From assembly GCF_008084145.1 (NCBI RefSeq), contig NZ_VSDO01000003.1, positions 620,001 to 684,000 of the forward strand: a DNA stretch of 64,000 bases, in the 5' to 3' direction. The stretch comes from Paenibacillus faecis (lineage in GTDB: Bacteria > Bacillota > Bacilli > Paenibacillales > Paenibacillaceae). Both the position numbers and the translations under genes were made by a program. Position 1 is the stretch's first letter. Each line of letters starts with the position of its first letter. This document shows positions 8,375 to 16,784 of this stretch, piece after piece. The notes below the pieces were generated by a model, which searched no databases, was not told the origin of the DNA, and saw only the letters and a program-made list of their open reading frames with translations.

Positions 8375-10459
8375 TTATTTAGATTCCGCCGTCATGTTGA
8401 TCTTCAACACATCGCCCGGCCGACCGCCGAAGACGATGAGGCCGTCCTCCGGCAGAACCGCGGTGCGGCTGCCGCCGGCGGCGGAGAAGCTCACCAGCGC
8501 GCCTTTCGCATCATAGACGACGAATCCCGCATGCTGCGGCTGATCGACCGTCATGGTCCGGCCTGCCGCCTCGCCGCCGATTTTGAACCAGCGTGCGCCG
8601 CCGCTCTCGGCCGGAATCGTGACGATGGACGAATCCCCGCCATAGATCGGCTTCACGGCGGCCTCCCCGACATACGTCCGGCCGGCGGCCCGCAAATATT
8701 CGACGCCGTCCTTGCGGAAGAACTCCAGATCGAAGGCATCGCGGCCGTTCATGACCGGAATTTCGGCGACGTTGACGGCGTGGTCTTCGTTCGTGATCTT
8801 TGCCCCGTTGGCATAGCCGCCGTCCTCGTTAAGCTCGATCTTCTTGGTCAGAACCGAAGGCGACAGGTAGAACAACGAATTGATCTTTTCGTCCAACGCA
8901 TAGTAGGTCCGTCCATTCCGCTCCTTCCAAGCCTTGGAGACCGTCTCTGTCACCGGGTTATCGGCCAGCTTCTGGTACTCGTAATAAGCCATGACAGCCT
9001 GCCCGAGACCCGGAAACTCCAGGTGGCTTTTGACGCGGATGTACGTATGACCGTTCGTCTGTTCGTCGAAGCTGATGACGGTGCGGCCATCCGCACCCGT
9101 AAACTCGTCCCCGCCGGTGTACACGTACGTTTGCTCCGGAATCAAGCCCATCAGCGCGGGCAGCTTCACCTCCCCGTCGTCCACCGTGATCCGAAGTGTG
9201 GAGCCCACCGTTCCATACCATCCGGCATAGGCGCGCAAGCGGTCCGGCATGTCTTTTTTCACGGGCTCGGAGAAGGTTGGGGCCGGCAAAATCTCGGCGA
9301 TGTCCCCCTTCTGTTTCAGGTAGGCCAGCAATATGTTCGTCGCCGCGGCCGTATTATAGACGGACGAACCGCCCGAGGTGAGCAAGGCTATGGAGACGTC
9401 CTCTTCCGGCAGCGCGATCAGCGCCGAGTGGTACATCAGCGTGTCCCCGCCTTTGGTCAACGCCTTGATGCCGTAGTCGCCGAACGGGGCCAGATCGACC
9501 GAATCCCAACCGAGCCCGTAACCGAACGTGTTCGTCTTGTCTTTGACCCAGACGCCTCTGCGGTACTCCGGCTGCTGCATAGCCGAGGCCGACGCTGCCG
9601 ACAGCAGCTCGGGCTTCTCCCCCGTCAGCACTTCCGCGAACAGAGTCAACTCTTCGGCGGTCGAGTAGACGCCGCCGGTTCCGATCACGTTCGCGTTCTC
9701 CGGGGGCAGAGCGCCGGCGATCCCGGGGAAGCGAATCGGGTACAAGCGGCCGCGGTCGAACTCGTCCAGCGGCGTCTTCGTCGACGTCAGCTGCAGAGGC
9801 TCGCCGACATGACGAGCCAGGAACTCGCTGTAGCTCATTCCGCTCACTCGTTCCACGAGAATCTCCAACAATTGAAACCCGTCATTGGCGTAAACGGAGT
9901 ATTCGCCCGGGTCGGATTTCAGCCGCTGGGACCGCAGGTTCTCAAGCAATTGGTCATGGTTCCCGGTATCGTTATCATCCAGCAGCATGCTGTTTTTGTA
10001 GTGAGAACCGTACAACCCCGCCGAGTGATTCATCAGCATGCGGGGCGTAATCCGTTTATACCGTTCGTCAGCCATTTTGAACTCGGGGATATACGCCGTC
10101 AGCGGCTCGTCGATATTTATCTTGCCGGCGTCCGCCAACATCATCGCCGCGGCGGTCACGTACATTTTGCTGACCGAGCCGATCCCGAACATCGCTTCTT
10201 TCGCTACAGGCGTCTTGCTCCCCGACTCCGTCACTCCGAGCCCTCCGGACAGCACGACTTTCCCTTCGTCCCGGATCGCATACTGCACGCCGGTTACGCC
10301 GTAGTTGTCCACGAGGACTTCCGCCAGTTGGCGGGCCTTGGTCCCGGTCAGATCATTTACCGCCGAGCCGCCGCTGGCCCGGGCGGCCTCTTCCGCGACC
10401 GGAAGCGCCAGCAGCAGAGCCGCCATCACTCCCGCACTCATCCGTTTCCACATCTTCAT
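8375..10459 (-). CDS. Secreted beta-lactamase-fold serine hydrolase (class C/PBP4* type)
   Basis: The chosen ATG at 10459 follows GGGAGAGGCGAACC and starts a clear signal peptide (lysine-rich N-terminus, then a leucine/alanine core ending ARASG). The catalytic domain (about residues 40-360) has the S-x-x-K motif (GSVSK), Y-A-N as the second motif and a K-G-G in place of KTG. Such proteins act as D-aminopeptidases, esterases or penicillin-binding hydrolases; this sequence alone does not prove antibiotic hydrolysis. The C-terminal region of about 300 residues is a beta-rich extension without a motif I recognise. It is monocistronic. Confidence 0.87.
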   Translation of the reverse strand: MKMWKRMSAGVMAALLLALPVAEEAARASGGSAVNDLTGTKARQLAEVLVDNYGVTGVQYAIRDEGKVVLSGGLGVTESGSKTPVAKEAMFGIGSVSKMYVTAAAMMLADAGKINIDEPLTAYIPEFKMADERYKRITPRMLMNHSAGLYGSHYKNSMLLDDNDTGNHDQLLENLRSQRLKSDPGEYSVYANDGFQLLEILVERVSGMSYSEFLARHVGEPLQLTSTKTPLDEFDRGRLYPIRFPGIAGALPPENANVIGTGGVYSTAEELTLFAEVLTGEKPELLSAASASAMQQPEYRRGVWVKDKTNTFGYGLGWDSVDLAPFGDYGIKALTKGGDTLMYHSALIALPEEDVSIALLTSGGSSVYNTAAATNILLAYLKQKGDIAEILPAPTFSEPVKKDMPDRLRAYAGWYGTVGSTLRITVDDGEVKLPALMGLIPEQTYVYTGGDEFTGADGRTVISFDEQTNGHTYIRVKSHLEFPGLGQAVMAYYEYQKLADNPVTETVSKAWKERNGRTYYALDEKINSLFYLSPSVLTKKIELNEDGGYANGAKITNEDHAVNVAEIPVMNGRDAFDLEFFRKDGVEYLRAAGRTYVGEAAVKPIYGGDSSIVTIPAESGGARWFKIGGEAAGRTMTVDQPQHAGFVVYDAKGALVSFSAAGGSRTAVLPEDGLIVFGGRPGDVLKINMTAESK

Positions 10460-10550
10460 GGTTCGCCTCTCCCTCTCTCTGTTCGGATTCAGATCTTGCT
10501 TCTCATCATACAAAGAGTAAGTACAGAACGGACGAAAATGCCCTGAAACG

Positions 10551-10587
10551 AAAAAAAGAACCCCCGAACGGCATTAAGCCGGGGATT
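10551..10587 (-). terminator. Terminator overlapping the stop codon of the sensor kinase gene
   Basis: On the minus strand CCCCGGCTTAATGCCGTTCGGGG, which contains the TAA stop, forms a hairpin followed by TTCTTTTTTT. Confidence 0.75.
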
Positions 10588-11881
10588 CCTGCGCGCTCAA
10601 GGGAAGAACGACCATGTTGTCGAACGTCCGCGATTCGGTTTCAATCGTCATATGGCCGCCGTATTTTTCGCAAATCCGCTGAATGTTCGTCAATCCGTAG
10701 CCGTGATAATCCGGATTCGCCTTCCGGCTGCGCAAATCCGATACCTCCTGGTCCACATGATTGCGAATGCGAACGAACAAGGCGGACTCGGTCGAACGGA
10801 CCCGAATCTGAATATACCGGTCTTCGGCGATTTTAACTTTTTTGGACGCCTCGATGGCGTTATCCAGCATGTTCCCCAGCACCACGCACAAGTCGTACCG
10901 TTCGATGCCAAGGTTCGGGGTATAAAGCCGGAGCTCCGTGTCGATTCGGACACCATTGGCCTGCCCGATGTTGAGGGCGTTGGTTACCAGCGCGTCGACG
11001 GCCAGATTGCCGGTGTTTACCCGGTGGTAGGCATCTTCAATCTTGTTTAGCGTTACGCGGATATGCTCATTGGCTTCGTCCGTCCTGCCCTGTGCAATGC
11101 ATTCCGCCACGTATAAGAACTGCTGATTTGTATCATGAATGATTCGTTTGACTTTTTTGAAGCTGTGCACGGTTTTTTCATAGTTGGCGTCCTGATAATC
11201 CATCTGATGCTGAAGCTGGGCATTCTCGTGGAGCAGTTGGAACTTGGCGATAACGGTATCGAGAATATAGACGACCAGCACGTTTAAGACAATAAAGCCG
11301 AACACCGAGAGGAAATAGTGAATATTCTTCTCGCTGTAGGCCGTCAGCACATTCACCTGATAGATGCTGATGACCGGTACGCTCAGGAACAACAGATAAT
11401 AGCGGGAATCGAGGGGATAATTTTTTCGTTTGGCCAAAAAACGAATCATCTGAACGACGGCAAACATGACTGTACAGCTGACCAGCAAGCTCATGGCAAA
11501 CAGTCGCTGCCCCGGTTTGGTTATCCAGTCCGAAGGGTCCGCCGTCACGGCAACGGAAGGCTCGATCAAATAGAGGGAAATGGAGTTCACCAGTGTGAGC
11601 AGGACCGCATAAAGCACGGAAAACATGATTTTCAGCTTGAGCTCCGCCTCGAACCCCAGTGCCAGGGAAAAGATGACCACGAGTCCCAGCAGCGAGGACC
11701 AGAGCGGAGTAATATAAACGGACATATACATCATGTTTAAGAAAACAAAGGCTATCATGTACACCCACTTCGACGGCTTGCCGCTCTCCTTGCCGAAGAC
11801 GGAATTGAAGTAGAAATTCACCTGGACGGCCATAACCAGCGTGATCCCCAGGTTCAGCAGTGGCAGTATAAGGAGTTCCAT
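10574..11881 (-). CDS. Sensor histidine kinase, AgrC/HPK10 type (GHKL)
   Basis: The first 200 residues of this 435-residue protein contain six or seven transmembrane segments. A helical segment follows with the phospho-acceptor histidine in IIHDTNQQF, the pattern of HPK10 (AgrC/ComD) kinases. The C-terminal GHKL ATPase shows the N box (LGNMLDNAIEAS) and the G box (GYGLTNIQRICEKYGG). AgrC-type kinases sense secreted peptides or envelope conditions. The gene follows its response regulator after a 4-base gap, so the two are co-translated. No agrB/agrD-like peptide gene is present in the flanks, so the signal is unknown. Confidence 0.9.
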   Translation of the reverse strand: MELLILPLLNLGITLVMAVQVNFYFNSVFGKESGKPSKWVYMIAFVFLNMMYMSVYITPLWSSLLGLVVIFSLALGFEAELKLKIMFSVLYAVLLTLVNSISLYLIEPSVAVTADPSDWITKPGQRLFAMSLLVSCTVMFAVVQMIRFLAKRKNYPLDSRYYLLFLSVPVISIYQVNVLTAYSEKNIHYFLSVFGFIVLNVLVVYILDTVIAKFQLLHENAQLQHQMDYQDANYEKTVHSFKKVKRIIHDTNQQFLYVAECIAQGRTDEANEHIRVTLNKIEDAYHRVNTGNLAVDALVTNALNIGQANGVRIDTELRLYTPNLGIERYDLCVVLGNMLDNAIEASKKVKIAEDRYIQIRVRSTESALFVRIRNHVDQEVSDLRSRKANPDYHGYGLTNIQRICEKYGGHMTIETESRTFDNMVVLPLSAQESPA

Positions 11882-11885
11882 GATC

Positions 11886-12629
11886 TCAATCCGCCCTCAT
11901 CACCATAAATTTTGTGCAGGCATCCTTGACCTCTTTGATCTTGGAACGCCCGATGGGAAGCTCCATCCCGTTCGACATCACGACTTGGCCGCCGGCAAAT
12001 TTATGCACGTGGAGCAGGTTAATCAGAACGGCGCGGTGAATTTGTAAAAAACGGTTCTCTTTCAGCGCCGTCGCGTAGCTGGAAATCAGTCCCCGGCCCT
12101 CGTGGACGGCATGGAGCGTGGTGAATTTCAGTTTGCCTTTGACCGTCAGGCTTTTGACAGCTTCGATGGCAATGATGTCATCCTGCCGAAGAACGATCTC
12201 CTCATGCGTCGATTTGATGATTAAAATGTCTTGCTCGCGTTCTTCAAAATAACGGCACAGCTTCAGCATCTTCTCCTCAAAGAGGTCCGGTTCGACCGGC
12301 TTGATCAGATATTGAAAAGTGACGACATCGAAGCTTTCCAGCATATATTCGGCGTAACTCGTCAGGAATACGATCTGTTCGCCGATCCGCTTCATCTCTC
12401 TCAGCTTTCGGGCGGTCTGGATCCCGTTCAGTCCGTTATTCATTTCAATGTCGAGGATGAGAATGTGAAAGGATTGTTCCCCGCTCTCATAATGCGCTAT
12501 CAATTGTTCGCCGGACTCGAACGGCACGGCCTCAAATTCAACGCCGCTCTTGACCGACAAAGCCAGCAGCATCCGCTTGACCCGCTCTCTCTGCAGCGCT
12601 TCGTCGTCGCATATGGCAACCCGGTACAT
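11886..12629 (-). CDS. LytTR-family response regulator
   Basis: The start at 12629 follows GAAAGGGTGAGA and gives MYRVAICDDE, the usual opening of a receiver domain. The phosphorylated aspartate is Asp60 (ILILDIEMN) and the receiver lysine is in LIKPVEPD. The C-terminal 100 residues form a LytTR DNA-binding domain (IIAIEAVKSLTVKG, RFLQIHRAVLINLLHVHKF). LytTR regulators bind direct repeats of about nine bases upstream of target promoters. It is encoded with the HPK10 kinase at 10574 and transcribed divergently from the sigma fusion gene at 12850. Confidence 0.93.
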   Translation of the reverse strand: MYRVAICDDEALQRERVKRMLLALSVKSGVEFEAVPFESGEQLIAHYESGEQSFHILILDIEMNNGLNGIQTARKLREMKRIGEQIVFLTSYAEYMLESFDVVTFQYLIKPVEPDLFEEKMLKLCRYFEEREQDILIIKSTHEEIVLRQDDIIAIEAVKSLTVKGKLKFTTLHAVHEGRGLISSYATALKENRFLQIHRAVLINLLHVHKFAGGQVVMSNGMELPIGRSKIKEVKDACTKFMVMRAD

Positions 12630-12849
12630 GCTTGTCTCACCCTTTCCTTCGGTGATGGAACATTTAGTTCTAGCGTAACATCCGGCCGCCCCGGCAGCAA
12701 CAGAGCTTGGCAATTCAGCCCGGCTTGGGAGAGATGGGGATCATCGCATTCACGCCAAATTTTTTTTGCACATATTGTTCAGATTGGACCGGCGCCCGGC
12801 ATCTCTATATCATGGCAGCAACATTTATCCGTCAGCGGGAGGCACACTT

Positions 12850-14625
12850 GTGGAAGCAAAGGAAGCAAAGGAAACAAGGGAACAAATCATGGAGGAAGAC
12901 CTAGGGTTGGTGGAACGGGCCCGGCAGGGAGATACAGAGGCTTTCGGCGTGTTGATCGAACGCCACCGGGACAAGGCGCGCGGCATCGCCGAGCGGATGA
13001 CCGGAGATCCGCATATGGCCGACGACATCGTCCAGGACGCGCTCATTCGCGCATTCATGCATGTCGGATCGCTGGTCGATGCAAGCCGGTTCCTTCCGTG
13101 GTTCCACCGGATTGTCCGCAACCAGGCGAACATGCGGCTCCGGCGCGGCGGCCCGTACCGCAAGGAGAAGCCGTTGTCGGCGTGGGATAAAACGCACGCG
13201 GAAAGGGTGGATTGGGAGAACCTCGACAGCATTCTCGGCCACTTGACGCGATCCGCATCCGAGGCGGCCCGCACCGAGCACGACCCGGCCGAACATTTGC
13301 TGCGGAAGGAGCTCTACGAGACGATTCGCGCCGTTCTTCACTGCCTGACACGCAAGGAGCGGTCCATTTTCGTGGCCTATTTCTTCCGTCAGCTGTCGCC
13401 GGACGAGATCGCCGCGATGCACCGGATGCCGGTCGGCTCCATCTACACCTATCTTCACCGTTCCCGCCGCAAGCTTCGTGAAGAGCATGTCCGCATCTCG
13501 CTCGGTCTGCTGCCCGAAAAGGAGGGAATGGCTATGAAACGGAGACGAATTCTGGACCTACCGCCGTGGCCCGCGCATGCAACGACCGCCGTCTCCCTGA
13601 TCGACCGGATCGGCCATTTGCTGGCCGCACTCGGCGATCCTTGGGACACGGCGGAATTGATGGGTCTGTCGGGGTTTGCGTTTCGGATGAAAATTTCGAA
13701 CAAAACCACATTCGCCGACGGGATCTATGTCTACGATTGGCGGATGACGATACACTCGGTTTTGCAAACGCTCGGATACCAATCATCCATCTTATGCGGC
13801 CAGCTCGCCGAATCCCCCGTTCCGCTGCTGGCGGCGGCCGAACGGTTTCCCGTCGTGCTGCCGATCGAAGAAGCCCTGTTGCCGTTCATCCGCAAATATA
13901 TCGAACTGGGCAGGCCGGTGCTGTACTTCGATACGTTCGCCACAAAACCTTATGTGCACGAATGGGCCCTGATTTACGGTTATGACGACGAAGCGCGTGA
14001 AGTCATATTAACCGATCTGATGAAGCCGGAGGGAAAACGGATCTCCTATGACGACCTCGCGGAAAACCCGCTGCGCTTCCTCGTAGGCATCGACGGAGAG
14101 GCGAAGGCCTTCGTTCCGGCAAGGCCGTCCACGGCGAACGGAACGGAAGCCGCCGCGGCCGAACGGGTCGAGCGGACCGAACGGGCGATCCGCGAAGCGG
14201 TGCGTTATTCCCGCGAGGGCTGCGAATATCGCCCTATGACGGGGTATTTAACCTACACGTCGGGGCTCGCCGCGTATGACCGCTGGATTGGCCATCTCCA
14301 GTCCGGACACGCCAACCGGTACGGCATGGGGCAGTTGGCCTTCGTGTATGCGGATACGAGGCGGTATGCGGCGGACTATTTGCGGCGTGTGCCGCTTGAA
14401 GGCGAAGCCATGCGGCTTGCGCTGCTGGCATCGGAAGCTTATGAACAGGCCGCCGCATCGCTCGCCGCGTTAAGCAAGGACGTACCGTTCATACGCTCGA
14501 CCGAGCTGCTTACCGATGAGCTGCGGGCCGTTTGCATTTCCCGACTTACGCAAGCGAAGGAATTCGAAACCGCCGCGGTCGGTTATCTGGAGAAAGCGAT
14601 ATGTGAATTGGAAAAGGAGAAATGA
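12850..14625 (+). CDS. ECF sigma factor fused to a BtrH/C39-like module
   Basis: Residues about 15-220 form a complete ECF sigma factor: region 2 (DMADDIVQDALIRAFMHVG and FLPWFHRIVRNQ) and region 4 (LTRKERSIFVAYFFRQLSPDEIA...GSIYTYLHRSRRKLRE). Residues about 225-590 are a different domain resembling BtrH-type, papain/C39-like proteins (AELMGLSGFAFRM, HEWALIYGYDDEAREVILTDLM, then the helical GLAAYDRWIGHLQ tail). The usual catalytic cysteine near the start of that domain is not obvious. I chose GTG 12850 after GGGAGG; ATG 12889 is an alternative. The next gene begins three bases after the stop, so they are coupled. The extra domain may sense a small molecule or modify a partner; this is inference. 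Confidence 0.85.
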   Translation: MEAKEAKETREQIMEEDLGLVERARQGDTEAFGVLIERHRDKARGIAERMTGDPHMADDIVQDALIRAFMHVGSLVDASRFLPWFHRIVRNQANMRLRRGGPYRKEKPLSAWDKTHAERVDWENLDSILGHLTRSASEAARTEHDPAEHLLRKELYETIRAVLHCLTRKERSIFVAYFFRQLSPDEIAAMHRMPVGSIYTYLHRSRRKLREEHVRISLGLLPEKEGMAMKRRRILDLPPWPAHATTAVSLIDRIGHLLAALGDPWDTAELMGLSGFAFRMKISNKTTFADGIYVYDWRMTIHSVLQTLGYQSSILCGQLAESPVPLLAAAERFPVVLPIEEALLPFIRKYIELGRPVLYFDTFATKPYVHEWALIYGYDDEAREVILTDLMKPEGKRISYDDLAENPLRFLVGIDGEAKAFVPARPSTANGTEAAAAERVERTERAIREAVRYSREGCEYRPMTGYLTYTSGLAAYDRWIGHLQSGHANRYGMGQLAFVYADTRRYAADYLRRVPLEGEAMRLALLASEAYEQAAASLAALSKDVPFIRSTELLTDELRAVCISRLTQAKEFETAAVGYLEKAICELEKEK

Positions 14626-14628
14626 GCC

Positions 14629-15771
14629 GTGGCGCCAACAAAGATGAAGCTTCGCTATTTGACGCAGTTTGACCCTATGCGGGATCTCCTGGATGCAAAG
14701 ACTTCGTTTGAGCAGACTCATCCGGAGGTAGAAATTTCGATCGAGCAGGCTGCCGATAACTTCGAATCGATGCAGGTATTCAAATCCGGCGAGTGTCCGG
14801 ATATTATGGATGGCGGCGGATGGTATCTTTTTAATCAAAAGGGGTTATTCGTGGACTTGATGCCGTTCGTGGAGAGAGAGCCCGGTTTGGCGGACGATCT
14901 GCAGCCCGGGATTATGCGGGTGGCGCGTAAGGATGGAAATCTTCCGGGGCTCCCTATCGATATCGCACTCCCGCTGATGGTGATCCATAAGGAGATGTTC
15001 GAGAAGGCCGGTGTTCCGCTTCCCTCCGACGACTGGACGTGGGACGAAATGATTGAAATGGCCAAGCAGCTAACGATTCGCGACGAGGACGGGATCGCAA
15101 CGCAATTCGGGCTCGGTATCGGCCAGGATATCGAGGAGATCGAGCCGTTCATCCTGCGAAATGGCGGACGTTATTTGTCGCCGGACGGCTCCACGACACT
15201 AGGATACGCGGACAGCCCCGCATCGATCGAGGCCATGCAGCGCGTAATCGACGCTTTCCGAGTTCACCGCGTCACCCGTAAACCGGGCGAACCGTCGAAG
15301 GCGGGGGACTTGCATGAAGGATTCGCGATTGCGCTGGGCTACACCTGGTACGTCGGGAACCTGATCCGGTTCGGGTTGGACGGAAGATTTCAGATCGTCC
15401 GCTTGCCCCGGATGCCGCGCGCCGAGGAGGCGAATATGATTTATATGGGCGCCGCCGGGATTACGACCAAGTGCGAGCATCCGGAGCTGGCATGGCAATT
15501 CCTTAAGCATTACATTCTCGAACGCCCCGAACGGTTCCGGCAGACGCAGACGCTGCCGTTGACAAAGTCGCTGGCCAGCGACAGCGGGATGACGGAACAC
15601 CCGATCTGGGCCAAGTTTATAGAAGAACTGGATCATGTGCAGGCGAGCGGCTTTTACCTGAACGAGAAATGGAATTCTTCGCGGCAGCTCATCAATGAGG
15701 AAATTCAACGCATGATTCTTAACGAGGCGGACGTCGCCCAAACGATGCGCTCCTGGAGCAGGTATGCATAG
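14629..15771 (+). CDS. Solute-binding-protein-fold protein without export signal
   Basis: The GTG start lies three bases after the preceding stop, behind AAAAGGAGAA. The 380-residue product has the fold signature of family 1 extracellular sugar-binding proteins (FEQTHPEVEISIE, CPDIMDGGGWYLFNQKG, PIDIALPLMVIHKEMFEKAG, DDWTWDEMIEMAKQ). These are normally lipoproteins of about 430 residues. This one starts MAPTKMKLRYL and has neither a hydrophobic signal nor a lipobox cysteine, so it should stay in the cytoplasm. Its coupling to the sigma-C39 fusion suggests a ligand-sensing partner rather than a transporter subunit; no permease genes are nearby. Confidence 0.8.
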   Translation: MAPTKMKLRYLTQFDPMRDLLDAKTSFEQTHPEVEISIEQAADNFESMQVFKSGECPDIMDGGGWYLFNQKGLFVDLMPFVEREPGLADDLQPGIMRVARKDGNLPGLPIDIALPLMVIHKEMFEKAGVPLPSDDWTWDEMIEMAKQLTIRDEDGIATQFGLGIGQDIEEIEPFILRNGGRYLSPDGSTTLGYADSPASIEAMQRVIDAFRVHRVTRKPGEPSKAGDLHEGFAIALGYTWYVGNLIRFGLDGRFQIVRLPRMPRAEEANMIYMGAAGITTKCEHPELAWQFLKHYILERPERFRQTQTLPLTKSLASDSGMTEHPIWAKFIEELDHVQASGFYLNEKWNSSRQLINEEIQRMILNEADVAQTMRSWSRYA

Positions 15772-15775
15772 AGGA

Positions 15776-15810
15776 TACCCCTTTCACGGGAAATTCCCCC
15801 GTGAAGGGAG
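15776..15810. terminator. Hairpin after the binding-protein gene
   Basis: TTCACGGG pairs with CCCGTGAA just after the stop at 15771. A second, stronger terminator follows at 15866. Confidence 0.45.
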
Positions 15811-15865
15811 GCTGTGCGGGAGGAGAGGTGAGTGGGCAGGATAACCCCGAAACAAGATATCGGCA

Positions 15866-15893
15866 GCCATACCGTGTAATGGCTGTTTTTTCG
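15866..15893 (+). terminator. Intrinsic terminator of the sigma-fusion operon
   Basis: CAGCCAT, an 8-base loop, ATGGCTG and then TTTTTTC form a canonical rho-independent terminator on the plus strand. Confidence 0.85.
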
Positions 15894-15911
15894 GCTATTA
15901 CCCGCCCGCGG

Positions 15912-16240
15912 CACTAGTTGTTGCATTAACCCGAAGGGCTAATCGCCGTAACCGCCTCTCTTTGAAGCCGGGCTGGTGGATAAGGGCCTTTTGAGGCGCT
16001 ATTTTGTCGAAGTTGGCTCTTCGAGGTGAAATAGAGGTCATTTGGGGCCTTATTTTAGAGAAAGTCGGGCAAAAACTTGATTTTTAAGCTCGCACCAGAG
16101 AAATAAGGCCCTTTTTGACCGCTATTCTTCCCGAAAAAGCAAATCTGGACGAAATAGCAGCCCAAAACGCCGCTATTATAGCCGGCGGCCAGAGAGATTA
16201 GCGGATCGACAGCACCATGCCAGGTTTAATGCAACTCCTG
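15912..16240. repeat. Intergenic element with GTTGCATTAA inverted ends
   Basis: This 330-bp non-coding stretch begins CACTAGTTGTTGCATTAAC and ends TTTAATGCAAC, an inverted repeat of its start. Inside it has several variants of GGCCTTATTT / AAATAAGGCC and GCTATTTCG-type runs in both directions, giving much self-complementarity. The start of a related copy is seen at 63953-64000. No gene is visible in it. Confidence 0.6.
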
Positions 16241-16286
16241 TAGGCCGCAAGCCCGTTTCCGGTATAACGGGAGGGGCGTTTTCACC

Positions 16287-16685
16287 TTATTCCCCGTCCT
16301 GCGGCCAACCGCCCCACAAGTTCCCCATATGTCCATCCGGATCCCTAAAGGTGAAGCTGTAACCGCCTTGGGGTTTAAACACCATTTCCCCCACTTCCGC
16401 CCCCAGCTTCCTTAATTCTTCATAAGCTTCATGAATATTGTCCACCTGTAACGAAATGATCGGCTGAAGCCGCCCCTGGCTGTCCGTGAAGTCCAGCTTG
16501 GGGACCTCGGGCGAGTAAATCAGTCCCAGGCCGACTCCCCCGACATTTAACCAAGCCTCCGGGTCCCCCGGGGTATAGTCGAACGTGAACGGAATGCCCA
16601 GCATCTGCGTGTACCATCTCACGGAAGCGTCCAGATCACGTACGGGCAATTGGACGACAGCATAGTTTTTTACGTGGAATGCCAT
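16287..16685 (-). CDS. VOC-superfamily (glyoxalase/dioxygenase-like) protein
   Basis: The 132-residue protein has the paired beta-alpha-beta-beta-beta modules of the vicinal oxygen chelate fold (LPVRDLDASVRWYTQMLGIPF, then DNIHEAYEELRKLGAEV...FRDPDGHMGNLWG). Candidate metal ligands include the Asp/His/Glu positions near the strand ends, but the full H-x-E pattern is incomplete. VOC proteins include glyoxalase I, ring-cleaving dioxygenases and antibiotic-binding proteins; nothing here decides between them. The ATG has GAGGAGG upstream and the gene seems to be expressed alone. Confidence 0.85.
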   Translation of the reverse strand: MAFHVKNYAVVQLPVRDLDASVRWYTQMLGIPFTFDYTPGDPEAWLNVGGVGLGLIYSPEVPKLDFTDSQGRLQPIISLQVDNIHEAYEELRKLGAEVGEMVFKPQGGYSFTFRDPDGHMGNLWGGWPQDGE

Positions 16686-16784
16686 AATACTCCTCCTCTA
16701 CAAGTTGTCCCCTCATTATAAACGAACGCCAGCCTTATCTTTCTCTTCCTTTCCCGGTCGCACTTTCGGGGCGGTAACCGCCTC

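Noticed and set aside
8531..10546. Long open frame on the plus strand opposite the secreted hydrolase gene
   Set aside because: The minus-strand gene has signal peptide, catalytic motifs and a ribosome binding site. The opposite frame is arginine- and histidine-rich, with no family features, as expected of a shadow in GC-rich DNA.
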